From an uncultured Aquimarina sp. (GTDB lineage Bacteria; Bacteroidota; Bacteroidia; Flavobacteriales; Flavobacteriaceae), in contig CANLYR010000013.1 of assembly GCA_947495425.1 (NCBI GenBank), positions 18,716 to 82,715 on the forward strand: a DNA stretch of 64,000 nt, given 5' to 3'. The notes below the pieces were generated by a model. It was not told the origin of the DNA, did not search any database, and saw nothing but the letters and a program-made list of their open reading frames with translations. This document shows positions 35,282 to 44,048 of this stretch, piece by piece. Position 1 is the first letter of the stretch. Every line of letters begins with the position of its first letter. The translations under genes and the position numbers were made by a program.

Positions 35282-35809
35282 TTAGATTGGTAGTATCATT
35301 CGTTGCATTTCTCTGTAATTATCCTTTAAACCGGGATAATCTAAATTATAAAAAGAAACGGTACTAAATCCTATTTTTTTATAGAAAAGTAAAGCGGGGC
35401 TCGTTGTCATAACGTCTAGCCAAATCACCTTCTTATTTAGATTTTGCGCATAATTTTTTACAAATTCAATCCCTTTTTTACCGATTCCTAATCCTGTAGA
35501 TTCTTTTAAAAGATATATTTTTTCCAATTGGATCGCTTCAGAACCTTCAAAATTTAATACTTCTTGGTGTTTTCTGATTTTTAATAGACCTAGATCTTTA
35601 TTTTCTTTTTTGATTAAGAAGTATGCAATATTTTCTACTTTAAAATCTTCTGTAAAAGCTTTTTGGTTAAAACTTAGATCGATATAGTAGCTAGGATCAT
35701 TATTTTTCCAAATGTGGATATAGTGTTCAGGATAAAATTGCTGGCTGATATTAACTAAGCTTTCTATGTCATTTTCTGAACAATTTTTAAAAACAATTTC
35801 AGAATTCAT
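35282..35809 (-). CDS. GNAT-family N-acetyltransferase
   Basis: A 175-residue cytosolic enzyme with a GNAT fold. Motif A, which binds acetyl-CoA pyrophosphate, appears as IYLLKESTGLGIGKKGIEFV (Q/RxxGxG/A reads STGLGIGK). Motif B includes LDVMTTSPALLFYKKIGF with the conserved Tyr/Phe. The substrate is unknown. Three bases separate its start from the stop of the upstream redoxin gene, so the two are an operon. Confidence 0.85.
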   Translation of the reverse strand: MNSEIVFKNCSENDIESLVNISQQFYPEHYIHIWKNNDPSYYIDLSFNQKAFTEDFKVENIAYFLIKKENKDLGLLKIRKHQEVLNFEGSEAIQLEKIYLLKESTGLGIGKKGIEFVKNYAQNLNKKVIWLDVMTTSPALLFYKKIGFSTVSFYNLDYPGLKDNYREMQRMILPI

Positions 35810-35812
35810 AGG

Positions 35813-36370
35813 TTATTCTTTCCATTTTATATTACATCCAATACTTGGTTTTTGATCTTCAGAAACCTTTGTATTTCGCAGAACTGCATCTAGTGCTTGT
35901 CGAAGATCACGACCATTTACTGGGATTCCGTTCCCGGGTCTTGAATCATCTAGCTGACCTCGATAAATAAGTTTTGATTCGTTGTCAAATAAATAAAAAT
36001 CGGGTGTACATGCTGCATTATATGCTTTTGCAACTTCTTGTGTTTCGTCATAAAGGTAAGGAAAAGTGTACTTGTTTTTTTGTGCAGTTTTCCACATGTG
36101 TCGGGGCGCATCTTGCGGGTAGTTTTCAATATCATTACTACTTATAGCTACAAAACCAAACCCTTGTACACGATAATCATTAGCGATTCTTGCAATCTCT
36201 TCGTTTACATGAATTACAAACGGGCAGTGATTGCAGATAAACATAACTACGGTTCCTTTTTTACCTTTTACATCTTTTAGAGCCACTCTGTTATTAGTGA
36301 TTGCATCTACCAGCTCAAAATCTGGGGCCATGGTCCCAAGAGGGAGCATATTTGATGGAGTACGTGCCAT
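35813..36370 (-). CDS. thioredoxin-fold peroxiredoxin-like protein
   Basis: A 185-residue protein, AhpC/TSA-Redoxin fold without signal peptide. The active-site segment is MFICNHCPFVIHVNEE; the CNHCPF motif defines a distinct redoxin subfamily. cis-Pro regions appear in CTPDFYLFD, and two further cysteines are present (AACTPDF and the C-terminal SIGCNIKW). It probably acts as a thiol oxidoreductase or peroxidase in the cytosol. It is the first gene of a pair with the GNAT enzyme. Confidence 0.85.
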   Translation of the reverse strand: MARTPSNMLPLGTMAPDFELVDAITNNRVALKDVKGKKGTVVMFICNHCPFVIHVNEEIARIANDYRVQGFGFVAISSNDIENYPQDAPRHMWKTAQKNKYTFPYLYDETQEVAKAYNAACTPDFYLFDNESKLIYRGQLDDSRPGNGIPVNGRDLRQALDAVLRNTKVSEDQKPSIGCNIKWKE

Positions 36371-36461
36371 AGTTTTTCAGTGTTTATAGAAGCCAAATTA
36401 CAATATTTCTATATAATTAGTCTAAAAAATTATTACCTTAGTTATTATTAAATTTAATATT

Positions 36462-36926
36462 ATGAAACCTTTAGATACCTGGTTTAAAGAATATGCCGTA
36501 AGCCATCAAAATAAAACAAATATCGCGATCCATTTTGTGTGCGTTCCAGCAATTTTTTTCTCTGTTATTGGATTAATAATGAGTATTCCTAGTTCGTTTT
36601 TAGCTCGAATTATTCCGGGGGATAATCCTTTCATAGAAAACTGGGCTTTTGTGACCTCACTATTTATATTGCTTTTTTATATTCGGTTATCTGTAAAAAT
36701 GGCGTTGCAAATCTTGGTTTTTGTTGCTTTTTGTATTATCACTAATTATTATATTGGTCAATACGCATCTTTATGGATGGTTTCTTTGATCATCTTTTCA
36801 GTTGCTTGGGTTGGTCAGTTTTATGGCCACCACTTAGAAGGAAAAAAGCCATCTGCTGCACAAGATTTACAGTTTTTATTAATTGGGCCTGCTTGGGTGA
36901 TTCAGAAAATGTTTGGAAAAAGGTAG
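36462..36926 (+). CDS. Mpo1-like (DUF962) membrane protein, putative 2-hydroxy fatty acid dioxygenase
   Basis: A 154-residue protein with about four hydrophobic helices. The conserved histidine segments of the Mpo1/YGL010w family are present: SHQNKTNIAIHFVCVP (His15, His24) and WVGQFYGHHLEGKKPSA. They are followed by LQFLLIGPAWVIQKMF. Yeast Mpo1 is an Fe(II) dioxygenase that shortens 2-hydroxy fatty acids from phytosphingosine breakdown. The bacterial role is not established but Flavobacteriia make related sphingolipid-like lipids. The stop codon is followed after a single base by the next ATG, indicating coupling with a MEST-like hydrolase. Confidence 0.82.
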   Translation: MKPLDTWFKEYAVSHQNKTNIAIHFVCVPAIFFSVIGLIMSIPSSFLARIIPGDNPFIENWAFVTSLFILLFYIRLSVKMALQILVFVAFCIITNYYIGQYASLWMVSLIIFSVAWVGQFYGHHLEGKKPSAAQDLQFLLIGPAWVIQKMFGKR

Positions 36927-36927
36927 T

Positions 36928-37800
36928 ATGACATTAGAAAACTGGAAGAACTCTGGTTCATATTTTGAGTATAAAGATCGCTATCCAGTATTTTTTAAGG
37001 AAGATGGAGAGGGATCACCTTTGATTCTCGTGCATGGTTTTCCAACATCATCTTGGGATTGGGGTAAAATTTGGAGTTCTCTTATACAGAAATACAAAGT
37101 ATATACAATTGATATGATAGGGTATGGGTTTTCTTCAAAACCTACACGTTTTAAATACACAATTGCTGCACAGGTAGATCTATGGGAAGCTTTTTTGAAA
37201 AGTAGAAACATGTATTCTTTTCATATTCTTGCTCATGATTATGGTGATACTGTAGTTCAGGAAATGTTAGCAAGATATAAAGAAAATTCAGCAGATATAT
37301 TCAGAATTAGATCAGTTTGCTTTTTAAATGGAGGGTTGTTTCCTGAAACAAATTTTCCTACCCGTACGCAAAGAATACTATTGACACCTTTTGGTGGCCT
37401 ACTTAAGCATTTTATGGGTAGAGATACGCTAGCTAAGAATTTTAGAAAAATTTTTGGACCTTATACACAGGCAAATGATCAGGAGATTGATGAATTTTGG
37501 GAAATTATAGATTACAATGCAGGCAAAAATGTGATTCCTAAACTTATTAAATACCTTACAGAAAGAGATACCTATAAGATGCGATGGCGAGAAGCATTAC
37601 AATATACTGATATTCCTAAACGATTAATCAATGGGGGATATGATCCGATTTCAGGAAAGCATATGGCAACTTTTTATAAAGAAATAATACCTAATGCTGA
37701 TGTTGTTATTTTAGAAACAATTGGCCATTATCCACAAGTCGAAGCTTCTGATGAGGTTTTGACTCACTACTATGCTTTTAGAAATCAGTTTACATCATAA
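36928..37800 (+). CDS. MEST-like alpha/beta hydrolase
   Basis: 290 residues from the ATG at 36928; an earlier TTG at 36913 overlaps the upstream gene. It is an alpha/beta hydrolase with oxyanion-region HGFPTSSWDW and nucleophile elbow LAHDYGDTVVQE. The nucleophile is Asp, as in epoxide hydrolases and haloalkane dehalogenases. The acid region is NGGYDPISG and the final His is in IGHYPQVEA. The segments HDYGDTVVQEML, FLNGGLFPETNFPT, FGPYTQ and GHYPQVE closely follow animal MEST/PEG1, a lipid-associated hydrolase. It is translationally linked to the Mpo1-like gene, suggesting a shared lipid pathway. Confidence 0.82.
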   Translation: MTLENWKNSGSYFEYKDRYPVFFKEDGEGSPLILVHGFPTSSWDWGKIWSSLIQKYKVYTIDMIGYGFSSKPTRFKYTIAAQVDLWEAFLKSRNMYSFHILAHDYGDTVVQEMLARYKENSADIFRIRSVCFLNGGLFPETNFPTRTQRILLTPFGGLLKHFMGRDTLAKNFRKIFGPYTQANDQEIDEFWEIIDYNAGKNVIPKLIKYLTERDTYKMRWREALQYTDIPKRLINGGYDPISGKHMATFYKEIIPNADVVILETIGHYPQVEASDEVLTHYYAFRNQFTS

Positions 37801-37839
37801 ATATTTGATTATTAATTACTTATATCTTTAGCTTAATAG

Positions 37840-40353
37840 TTACATTTCTTTGCTAAAGAAAATAGCGTTCATTAAAAGTTTATTAGTCCCGTACCAGAAT
37901 GCTCTAAAGTTTGTGTTATCTGTAAATAGAATTACGTTTCCTTTGCCCATATCATTATGTCTAAAAGGTACTGTACTTGATAATGAATCTAGATTTTTTT
38001 TACTGATATATCCACTTAGCAATGGTTTTTCGGTATATTGTATTGGGTTGTTATAGCTTTGTTTGTGTGGTTTTATAAATAAAGCTGTGTTTCTAAATAA
38101 TGAAATTTTATCATTCTTATATCCAAAATTAACGGGATGAGAACGATCAATTTTAGCTTCAAAAATGGCACCACCAATAACTTGTGCACCAGAAAATTTT
38201 CGTTTTTGTTCAAAAGATATGTTTTTAGCGTCATGTTCTGGTTTTGCAAATTCAATTTTCATAAACTCATGGTCTGAAAAGAATTGTGCTGCATTTCTGT
38301 ATCCTATTAAGGTGCCCCCATTGCGAATCCATGTCTTAAGTTTTTCAGATTTATCTTTATCAAAAACAGCTTCTCTTTGGTTTGGGAGTATAATGTGTGT
38401 GTATTTTGAAAAGTCAATCCTATTAAAATTTTCAACGTTCAACTTTGTTATCGGCACGTCATAGCGTTGATCCATTAAGTGCCATATTTCGCCTGCATCA
38501 TATGATGTAGTGCCGGCACCAGTAAATAATCCTATTCTAGGCAGGGATAATGTTCGAAATTGATTACTACCTAGGTCAATTCCTTTGGTAAGTCCGGTAG
38601 ATACCCCATTGATATCGATATGGTTTTCTGAAGCAACTTTTTGAAGAAAGGTATGTAGTTGTTGACTGTTTAATTTTTGATTCTGAACAGGAATTAAAAT
38701 AGTTCCATAATCATAATCTTTATTCTCCAAAGAAAACGAATTCATACCCACTTTTGCTCGTACTCCTTTTGCTAATATTTGATAGAGTGCTCTTGGGCTA
38801 TAATATTCGTGCCATTGCATTACATAGGCATAGTTGCTTTGATTTATAGTGCTTGGAGTTCTTTGTTTCAAATCCAGTACTTCAGTCCCTAGATTAGATG
38901 TTGCGATCTTATCTGTATAATCTAGATTAAATGCCAGAGGAAATGACCATGCAGATATATCATAAAATAGACTGTCTTCAAAGCTTGTTCTTTTCTCAAA
39001 AATTGCATTAATAAGTCTTTTTTGACGCTGGTTTCTAGGTACTACATAGCTATATCCTTTTTTGAACACCTTATTTCCAGAAGTAATATCTTGTTTGGGT
39101 TCATAGAGCTTTATTTGATGCCTTTTGAGTATTTCTGCCAAATGAAATGTTGAGGCAGCATCTTTTTGATTTCCAAATATGTATGCGTTTTGTGAAGCTT
39201 CTTTTCTTGCATTGTTATAAAAGCCACGTTTGTACTGTAGTAATTCTTCTCGCATAGATTTTGCGGCTTCCAGAGTAGAAAGTGCTGCAGTAAACTGATT
39301 TCGTATTGTAAAAGGAAATGTAAGTATTCCATTTGCTGTCTGTTGGGCATGGCCTCGAGAACTTCCTTGTTCAAACAAAATACCGATTCCTCCATTTATA
39401 TCTGGAAAAGTAGATCCTTTACCATAATAAAAATCATCAAAATTTTCTTCTGTGTAGTATAATGAACCTATCTTATCTAATGCTTTAACATGATAAGTAG
39501 CAATTTTTTTAGTTAGTTCTTGGTTTAGTTTTGGTGTAAGTGGGTGTGTTCTTGATTGTACTCCTGGCTGAAAAAAGAAGGTACTATTCGGCCCCATCTC
39601 ATGGTGATCTGTAAGGATATTTGGATACCACTGATGAAAAGTTTTAATCCGAGCTCTAGATTCTGGTAACTGTACTGGTAGCCAATCACGATTCATATCA
39701 AACCAATAATGATTTGTTCTTCCTCCCGGCCATACTTCGCTATATTCTCGGTCTTGTGGATCTGTACTTATGTTTTTACTTTTATTGGTATTTGCCCAAT
39801 ATGCAAAACGCTGCAAGCCATCCGGATTTAATGAAGGGTCTAGTAAAATAACGGTGTTCTCTAATGAATCATCTATTTCTTTACCTTGGGCTGCAGCAAG
39901 ATGGTAAGCAGCAACTAAAGCAGCATTAGAACCACTAGGCTCATTTCCATGAATAGAAAATCCTTGATATACAACAACGGGTAGGCCCTCTAATTGCATT
40001 GCCTCAGCTCCTTTTTCGGTAAGTTGTACATGTTTTTCTCTTATTTCCTTAAGGTTTTGGTGATTTTTTTCTGAAGTAATCGTTAGTAATAGTATAGGTC
40101 TATCTTCAAAAGTTTTTCCTCTATTTTCAATTGTTATTCTAGGAGAAACCTTTGCAAGCTCCATCATATAACTAACCAATTTGTCGTGGGTGACATGCCA
40201 TTTTCCTGGGATAAACCCTATAACACTTTGTGGTGTTGGTATTTCAGGATTATAGGTTGTATTTTTAGGGAGGTAATATTCTAGGGAGAGACTGTTTTGA
40301 GCGGTAGACAGAATGCTGATGAGCGTTAAAGTAATAGTAAAGATATATTTCAT
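37840..40353 (-). CDS. secreted M14-family zinc carboxypeptidase
   Basis: 837 residues from the ATG at 40353, which gives a normal signal peptide (MKYIFTITLTLISILSTAQ). A longer frame exists but would run across the terminator of the upstream gene. The M14 domain fills about 50-390: zinc ligands in FSIHGNEPSGSN (HxxE) and LTDHHEMGPN, and the catalytic Glu in GILFEQGSS. After it come a beta-rich region and a C-terminal part with THIILPNQREAVFDKDKSEK and WIRNGGTLIGYRN, typical of a glutamine-amidotransferase-like fold. It probably degrades extracellular or periplasmic peptides. Confidence 0.9.
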   Translation of the reverse strand: MKYIFTITLTLISILSTAQNSLSLEYYLPKNTTYNPEIPTPQSVIGFIPGKWHVTHDKLVSYMMELAKVSPRITIENRGKTFEDRPILLLTITSEKNHQNLKEIREKHVQLTEKGAEAMQLEGLPVVVYQGFSIHGNEPSGSNAALVAAYHLAAAQGKEIDDSLENTVILLDPSLNPDGLQRFAYWANTNKSKNISTDPQDREYSEVWPGGRTNHYWFDMNRDWLPVQLPESRARIKTFHQWYPNILTDHHEMGPNSTFFFQPGVQSRTHPLTPKLNQELTKKIATYHVKALDKIGSLYYTEENFDDFYYGKGSTFPDINGGIGILFEQGSSRGHAQQTANGILTFPFTIRNQFTAALSTLEAAKSMREELLQYKRGFYNNARKEASQNAYIFGNQKDAASTFHLAEILKRHQIKLYEPKQDITSGNKVFKKGYSYVVPRNQRQKRLINAIFEKRTSFEDSLFYDISAWSFPLAFNLDYTDKIATSNLGTEVLDLKQRTPSTINQSNYAYVMQWHEYYSPRALYQILAKGVRAKVGMNSFSLENKDYDYGTILIPVQNQKLNSQQLHTFLQKVASENHIDINGVSTGLTKGIDLGSNQFRTLSLPRIGLFTGAGTTSYDAGEIWHLMDQRYDVPITKLNVENFNRIDFSKYTHIILPNQREAVFDKDKSEKLKTWIRNGGTLIGYRNAAQFFSDHEFMKIEFAKPEHDAKNISFEQKRKFSGAQVIGGAIFEAKIDRSHPVNFGYKNDKISLFRNTALFIKPHKQSYNNPIQYTEKPLLSGYISKKNLDSLSSTVPFRHNDMGKGNVILFTDNTNFRAFWYGTNKLLMNAIFFSKEM

Positions 40354-40386
40354 TGAGTAATTCTTTTTGATGTGTGAATATAAAAA

Positions 40387-40413
40387 AAACCGCTTCAGAC
40401 AATGAAGCGGTTT
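40387..40413 (-). terminator. intrinsic terminator of the PUR-family gene
   Basis: A perfect 10-bp stem AAACCGCTTC / GAAGCGGTTT followed, on the minus strand, by TTTTTTATA. It lies 26 bases after the PUR stop codon. Confidence 0.85.
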
Positions 40414-40438
40414 GCATAACTTTAACGTAATAGTTATT

Positions 40439-40831
40439 TTATATATCGTCAAAACTTACATCTGTAAAGCTTTCTGTAGATGCAGGTACTTCGTCTTTGG
40501 TTTTCTCTTCAGTCGAATTGTTATCATAAGACTTTTGATAGTCTTTTTGGTGTCTTTCACTAATTACTTCTTCACCTTTTTCTTCAACAATATAATCCGT
40601 CATTTCATTTAAAATCTCAGTAAAACCAACAAAGTCTTCTTTGTAAAGATAAATCTTATGTTTCTTGTAATGAAACGATCCATCATCATTGGTGAACTTC
40701 TTGCTCTCTGTTATTGTTAAATAGTAATCCCCAGCTTTTGTAGCTCTCACATCAAAGAAATATGTTCTTCTTCCTGCGCGTAAAACTTTTGAGAAAATTT
40801 CTTCTTTCTCCATCATTTCATTATCACTCAT
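40439..40831 (-). CDS. PUR-family DNA/RNA-binding protein (DUF3276)
   Basis: A 130-residue protein; a single PUR repeat occupies about 8-85 (EEIFSKVLRAGRRTYFFDVR, DYYLTITESKKF, KIYLYKEDFVGFTEILNEM). The acidic, disordered tail ends TSESFTDVSFDDI-like. Bacterial PUR proteins dimerise to bind single-stranded nucleic acid, and this form is conserved in Bacteroidota. It is a single gene with its own terminator. Confidence 0.9.
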   Translation of the reverse strand: MSDNEMMEKEEIFSKVLRAGRRTYFFDVRATKAGDYYLTITESKKFTNDDGSFHYKKHKIYLYKEDFVGFTEILNEMTDYIVEEKGEEVISERHQKDYQKSYDNNSTEEKTKDEVPASTESFTDVSFDDI

Positions 40832-40910
40832 AATACTTATTTCTTAAATTAATTAATATGCTATGATGGAATCAAAAATCCAAAAAAAATGTTAACCGCA
40901 CAAAAAAAAC

Positions 40911-42668
40911 TCAAATTTCTTTTTCGCTAAGTTGTTTTAAATAGAGTTCTTTGTAATACCCAGAAGAGTTTATTAGTTGATTATGAGTACCTTGCTGGGT
41001 TATTTGACCGTCTCCCAGAACGATGATTTTATCAGCATTTTTAACCGTAGAAACTCTATGACTAACGATAAATGTAGTTTTTTCTTTAGAAATTTTTCTT
41101 AAATTTTGCATTATTTCTTCTTCAGTTTCGGTATCTACAGCAGATAAACAATCATCAAAAAGAAGAATAACGGGATCCTTAATTATTGCTCGTGCAATAG
41201 AAACTCTTTGTTTTTGACCACCAGAAAGCGTGATACCTCGTTCTCCTAAAATCGTATTATATCCTTTACTAAAACCTATAATGTTATCGTGTACTGCTGC
41301 ATTTTTAGCAGCTTCATATACTTCTTCGTCTGTAGCCTTTTCTTTTCCAAACTTAATATTGTTCTTGATAGAATCACTGAATAAAAAGGCATCCTGAGGG
41401 ACGTAACCAATGGATTCTCTTAGGTTTGTTAGGTTTAGATTTCTTATTGGAGTGCCATCAATACAAATTTCTCCAGAAGAAGCATCGTACAATCGTCCTA
41501 TCAGATCTAATATTGTTGATTTTCCAGAACCTGTTTTTCCTACTATCCCAATAGTTTCGCCACTATGCACCTCAAAACTGATGTCTTGTAAAGCTGTGAT
41601 ATTAGTGTCATCATAGGTGAATGAAACATTATTAAAACTAATACCTCCCTTAATTGAAGTCTTTTGGACTGTAGTATTGGTAATTTCTGGTTCTTGACTA
41701 AGAAATTCATTAATCCTTACTTGTGAGGCTTCGGCTTGCTGTATTATCGAACTCACCCATCCCACAGTAGCTACTGGCCAGGTTAGCATATTCACGAAAA
41801 TTATAAACTCTACAATAACTCCTAAATCTTGTATGGTGCCGTCTAAAAATTGTTTTCCCCCAATGTAAATAACCAGAATATTGCTAAAACCAATCAATAA
41901 AACCATTAATGGAAAAAACAATGCCTGTACTTTGGCCAGGTCTAAATTTTTATCCTTACTCGTATTTGATAAGTTTGTAAAGCCTTCTTGCGTATGAGGT
42001 TCAATCCCATATGCCTTTATTACAGAAATACCACTAAAAGATTCCTGAGTGAAGGTAGTTAGTTTTGATAGAAATTCTTGTACAATAGTACTTCGCTTGT
42101 GTATGGCAACACTAAGTTTGTAAATTGATACCGATAGTATGGGTAAAGGAGCTACCGTATATAATGTAAGTTCTGGAGCTATACTGATCATGTATCCAAT
42201 AACAACAATGAATAAGGTAATGGTGTTTACACTATACATAATTGCAGGCCCTACATACATTCGTACCTTGGATACATCTTCACTAATGCGATTCATTAGA
42301 TCACCAGTTCTGTTTTTCTTATAAAAATTGAGTGATAATTTTTCATAGTGTTGAAAAACCTCATTTTTTAGATCAAATTCTATAAATCTAGATACAACAA
42401 TAAACGTTTGGCGCATTAAGAACGTAAAGAAAGCAGAGATAAGAACAGCCCCTATAATTAGTAGGATATTGATAATAAGACCATTTTTTACTTCGGCAAT
42501 ATCTGTAATTTCATTATTAATATATTGTTCTACGACATCTACAGAATCCCCAACTATTGTAGGAACTAACGTAGAAAAAATCCTTGCAATTATTGTGATG
42601 ATTAGACCAACGATAAGCCTTAGTTTATATTTTAAAAAATATTTGTTTAGGTGGCGTAATGCACGCAT
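40911..42668 (-). CDS. ABC exporter, fused permease-ATPase (MsbA-like)
   Basis: A 585-residue half-transporter. Six membrane helices lie in 1-310 with coupling-helix sequences such as DLMNRISEDVSKVRMYVGPA. The nucleotide-binding domain spans about 335-575: Walker A GKTGSGKST, signature LSGGQKQRVSIARAI and H-loop FIVSHRVSTV. Walker B reads VILLFDDCLSAVD: the catalytic Glu is replaced by Asp, as in degenerate sites of heterodimeric exporters. No partner half-transporter is adjacent. The substrate is unknown (lipid or drug). Confidence 0.9.
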   Translation of the reverse strand: MRALRHLNKYFLKYKLRLIVGLIITIIARIFSTLVPTIVGDSVDVVEQYINNEITDIAEVKNGLIINILLIIGAVLISAFFTFLMRQTFIVVSRFIEFDLKNEVFQHYEKLSLNFYKKNRTGDLMNRISEDVSKVRMYVGPAIMYSVNTITLFIVVIGYMISIAPELTLYTVAPLPILSVSIYKLSVAIHKRSTIVQEFLSKLTTFTQESFSGISVIKAYGIEPHTQEGFTNLSNTSKDKNLDLAKVQALFFPLMVLLIGFSNILVIYIGGKQFLDGTIQDLGVIVEFIIFVNMLTWPVATVGWVSSIIQQAEASQVRINEFLSQEPEITNTTVQKTSIKGGISFNNVSFTYDDTNITALQDISFEVHSGETIGIVGKTGSGKSTILDLIGRLYDASSGEICIDGTPIRNLNLTNLRESIGYVPQDAFLFSDSIKNNIKFGKEKATDEEVYEAAKNAAVHDNIIGFSKGYNTILGERGITLSGGQKQRVSIARAIIKDPVILLFDDCLSAVDTETEEEIMQNLRKISKEKTTFIVSHRVSTVKNADKIIVLGDGQITQQGTHNQLINSSGYYKELYLKQLSEKEI

Positions 42669-42811
42669 AGAAAAGTATGTTTAAGAAACTATTTATTAAT
42701 AAATTCGTAAAATTTAGTAGCTTTAAGTTTTAAATTCATAAAAATAGGTTATTTTAGCGACCTGATTTTGAGTATAATATAATTTATAATTTTTTAAATT
42801 TTTCCATAACT

Positions 42812-43927
42812 ATGACAACCGAAGTGCTTACTGTAAACCAATTAAAAAAAGAAGCTCCAGTTTTTGGGCAATTGTCTTTTAATGATCATGAACAAATTGT
42901 TTTTTGCCAAGACAAAGATACAGGATTGAAGGCAATAATTGGCGTGCATAACACAATTTTAGGACCTGCTTTGGGTGGAACCAGAATGTATGACTACAAA
43001 ACAGAATTTGATGCTTTGAATGATGTGCTCAGATTGTCTAGGGGGATGACTTATAAAGCTGCAATCACCGGTCTCAATTTAGGAGGAGGAAAAGCCGTCA
43101 TTATTGGAGATCCTAAAAAGATTAAAACTCCTGAGTTAATGAAACGTTTCGGGAAATTTGTACATACACTTGGGGGGAAATATTATACTGCCGAAGATGT
43201 GGGTATGGAAACATCAGATATGGACACGGTAAGAGAAGTAACTCCATACGTTACTGGTATATCAGAATCAAAAGGAGGTGCAGGAAACCCTTCACCAGTT
43301 ACTGCATATGGTGTATATATGGGGATGAAAGCAGCTACCAAATTTGCCTATGGAAATGATGATTTAAACGGAAAAAAAGTTTTAGTACAGGGGATTGGTC
43401 ACGTAGGAGAGGAACTCGTTCGATTAACCTCTAAAGAAGGGGCAAAAATTGTAATTAGTGACATCAACCAAGAAAGACTGGCAGAAGTAAGCAAAAAATA
43501 TGGAGTTGATATCTATCGAGGAGATAATCTGTATGATGAGACAGCCGATATCTATGCGCCTTGTGCCCTTGGTGCTACCGTAAATGATGAAACAATCAAT
43601 AGATTAAAAGTAAAAGTTATAGCAGGTGCCGCAAACAATCAGTTAGCCGATGAAGCTATGCATGGTACTTTATTACAGAAAAAAGGAATAGTATATGCAC
43701 CTGACTTTTTAATTAATGCGGGAGGTATAATAAATGTATATGCTGAAATAGAAGGATATGGTAGAGATCAGATCAATGCCAAAACCGAAAATATTTACAA
43801 CACTACTCTAGATATATTACATAAAGCCAAAGCTACTAATATGACAACTAATGCAGCGGCACTAAGTATTGCAGAAGATAGAATTGCGGCTAAAAAAATA
43901 TGCAGTAATTTTAATATAAAAAAATAA
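42812..43927 (+). CDS. Glu/Leu/Phe/Val dehydrogenase (leucine dehydrogenase type)
   Basis: A 371-residue NAD-dependent amino-acid dehydrogenase that interconverts branched-chain amino acids and 2-oxoacids. The substrate-binding block is GGTRMYDYKTEFDALNDVLR, and the catalytic Lys sits in GLNLGGGKAVI. The NAD fold is GKKVLVQGIGHVGEELVR, and PCALGATVNDETI and NAGGIINVYAE complete the family pattern. The length is closer to leucine dehydrogenases (about 365) than to glutamate dehydrogenases. A hairpin terminator follows 60 bases downstream. Confidence 0.92.
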   Translation: MTTEVLTVNQLKKEAPVFGQLSFNDHEQIVFCQDKDTGLKAIIGVHNTILGPALGGTRMYDYKTEFDALNDVLRLSRGMTYKAAITGLNLGGGKAVIIGDPKKIKTPELMKRFGKFVHTLGGKYYTAEDVGMETSDMDTVREVTPYVTGISESKGGAGNPSPVTAYGVYMGMKAATKFAYGNDDLNGKKVLVQGIGHVGEELVRLTSKEGAKIVISDINQERLAEVSKKYGVDIYRGDNLYDETADIYAPCALGATVNDETINRLKVKVIAGAANNQLADEAMHGTLLQKKGIVYAPDFLINAGGIINVYAEIEGYGRDQINAKTENIYNTTLDILHKAKATNMTTNAAALSIAEDRIAAKKICSNFNIKK

Positions 43928-43987
43928 ATGGTTGACGATAAAAAAAGATTTTTAGCGTAGCTAGATTAAAAATAATAGTATTTTTGC

Positions 43988-44022
43988 AGAGCGAAAGTTA
44001 ACATTCTTTCGCTCTATTTTTT
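43988..44022 (+). terminator. hairpin with T-tract between the dehydrogenase gene and nusB
   Basis: A 10-bp stem AGAGCGAAAG / CTTTCGCTCT followed by ATTTTTT. A TATTTTTG (-7-like) box at 43979-43986 precedes the stem. The structure is therefore either the dehydrogenase terminator or lies at the very start of the nusB leader. Confidence 0.8.
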
Positions 44023-44048
44023 AATATAAAGTTCTTTGTAATTATTCT

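Noticed and set aside
4905..40413. AACCGCTTC...GAAGCGGTT hairpins near 4.9 and 40.4 kb as an interspersed repeat family
   Set aside because: Both are well placed terminators with T-tracts after minus-strand genes; only the short stem is shared, which is explained by the terminator function.
40354..40452. 33-codon N-terminal extension of the M14 peptidase frame
   Set aside because: The extension would span the terminator of the PUR gene (40387-40413) and precede a normal signal peptide; the ATG at 40353 is the better start.
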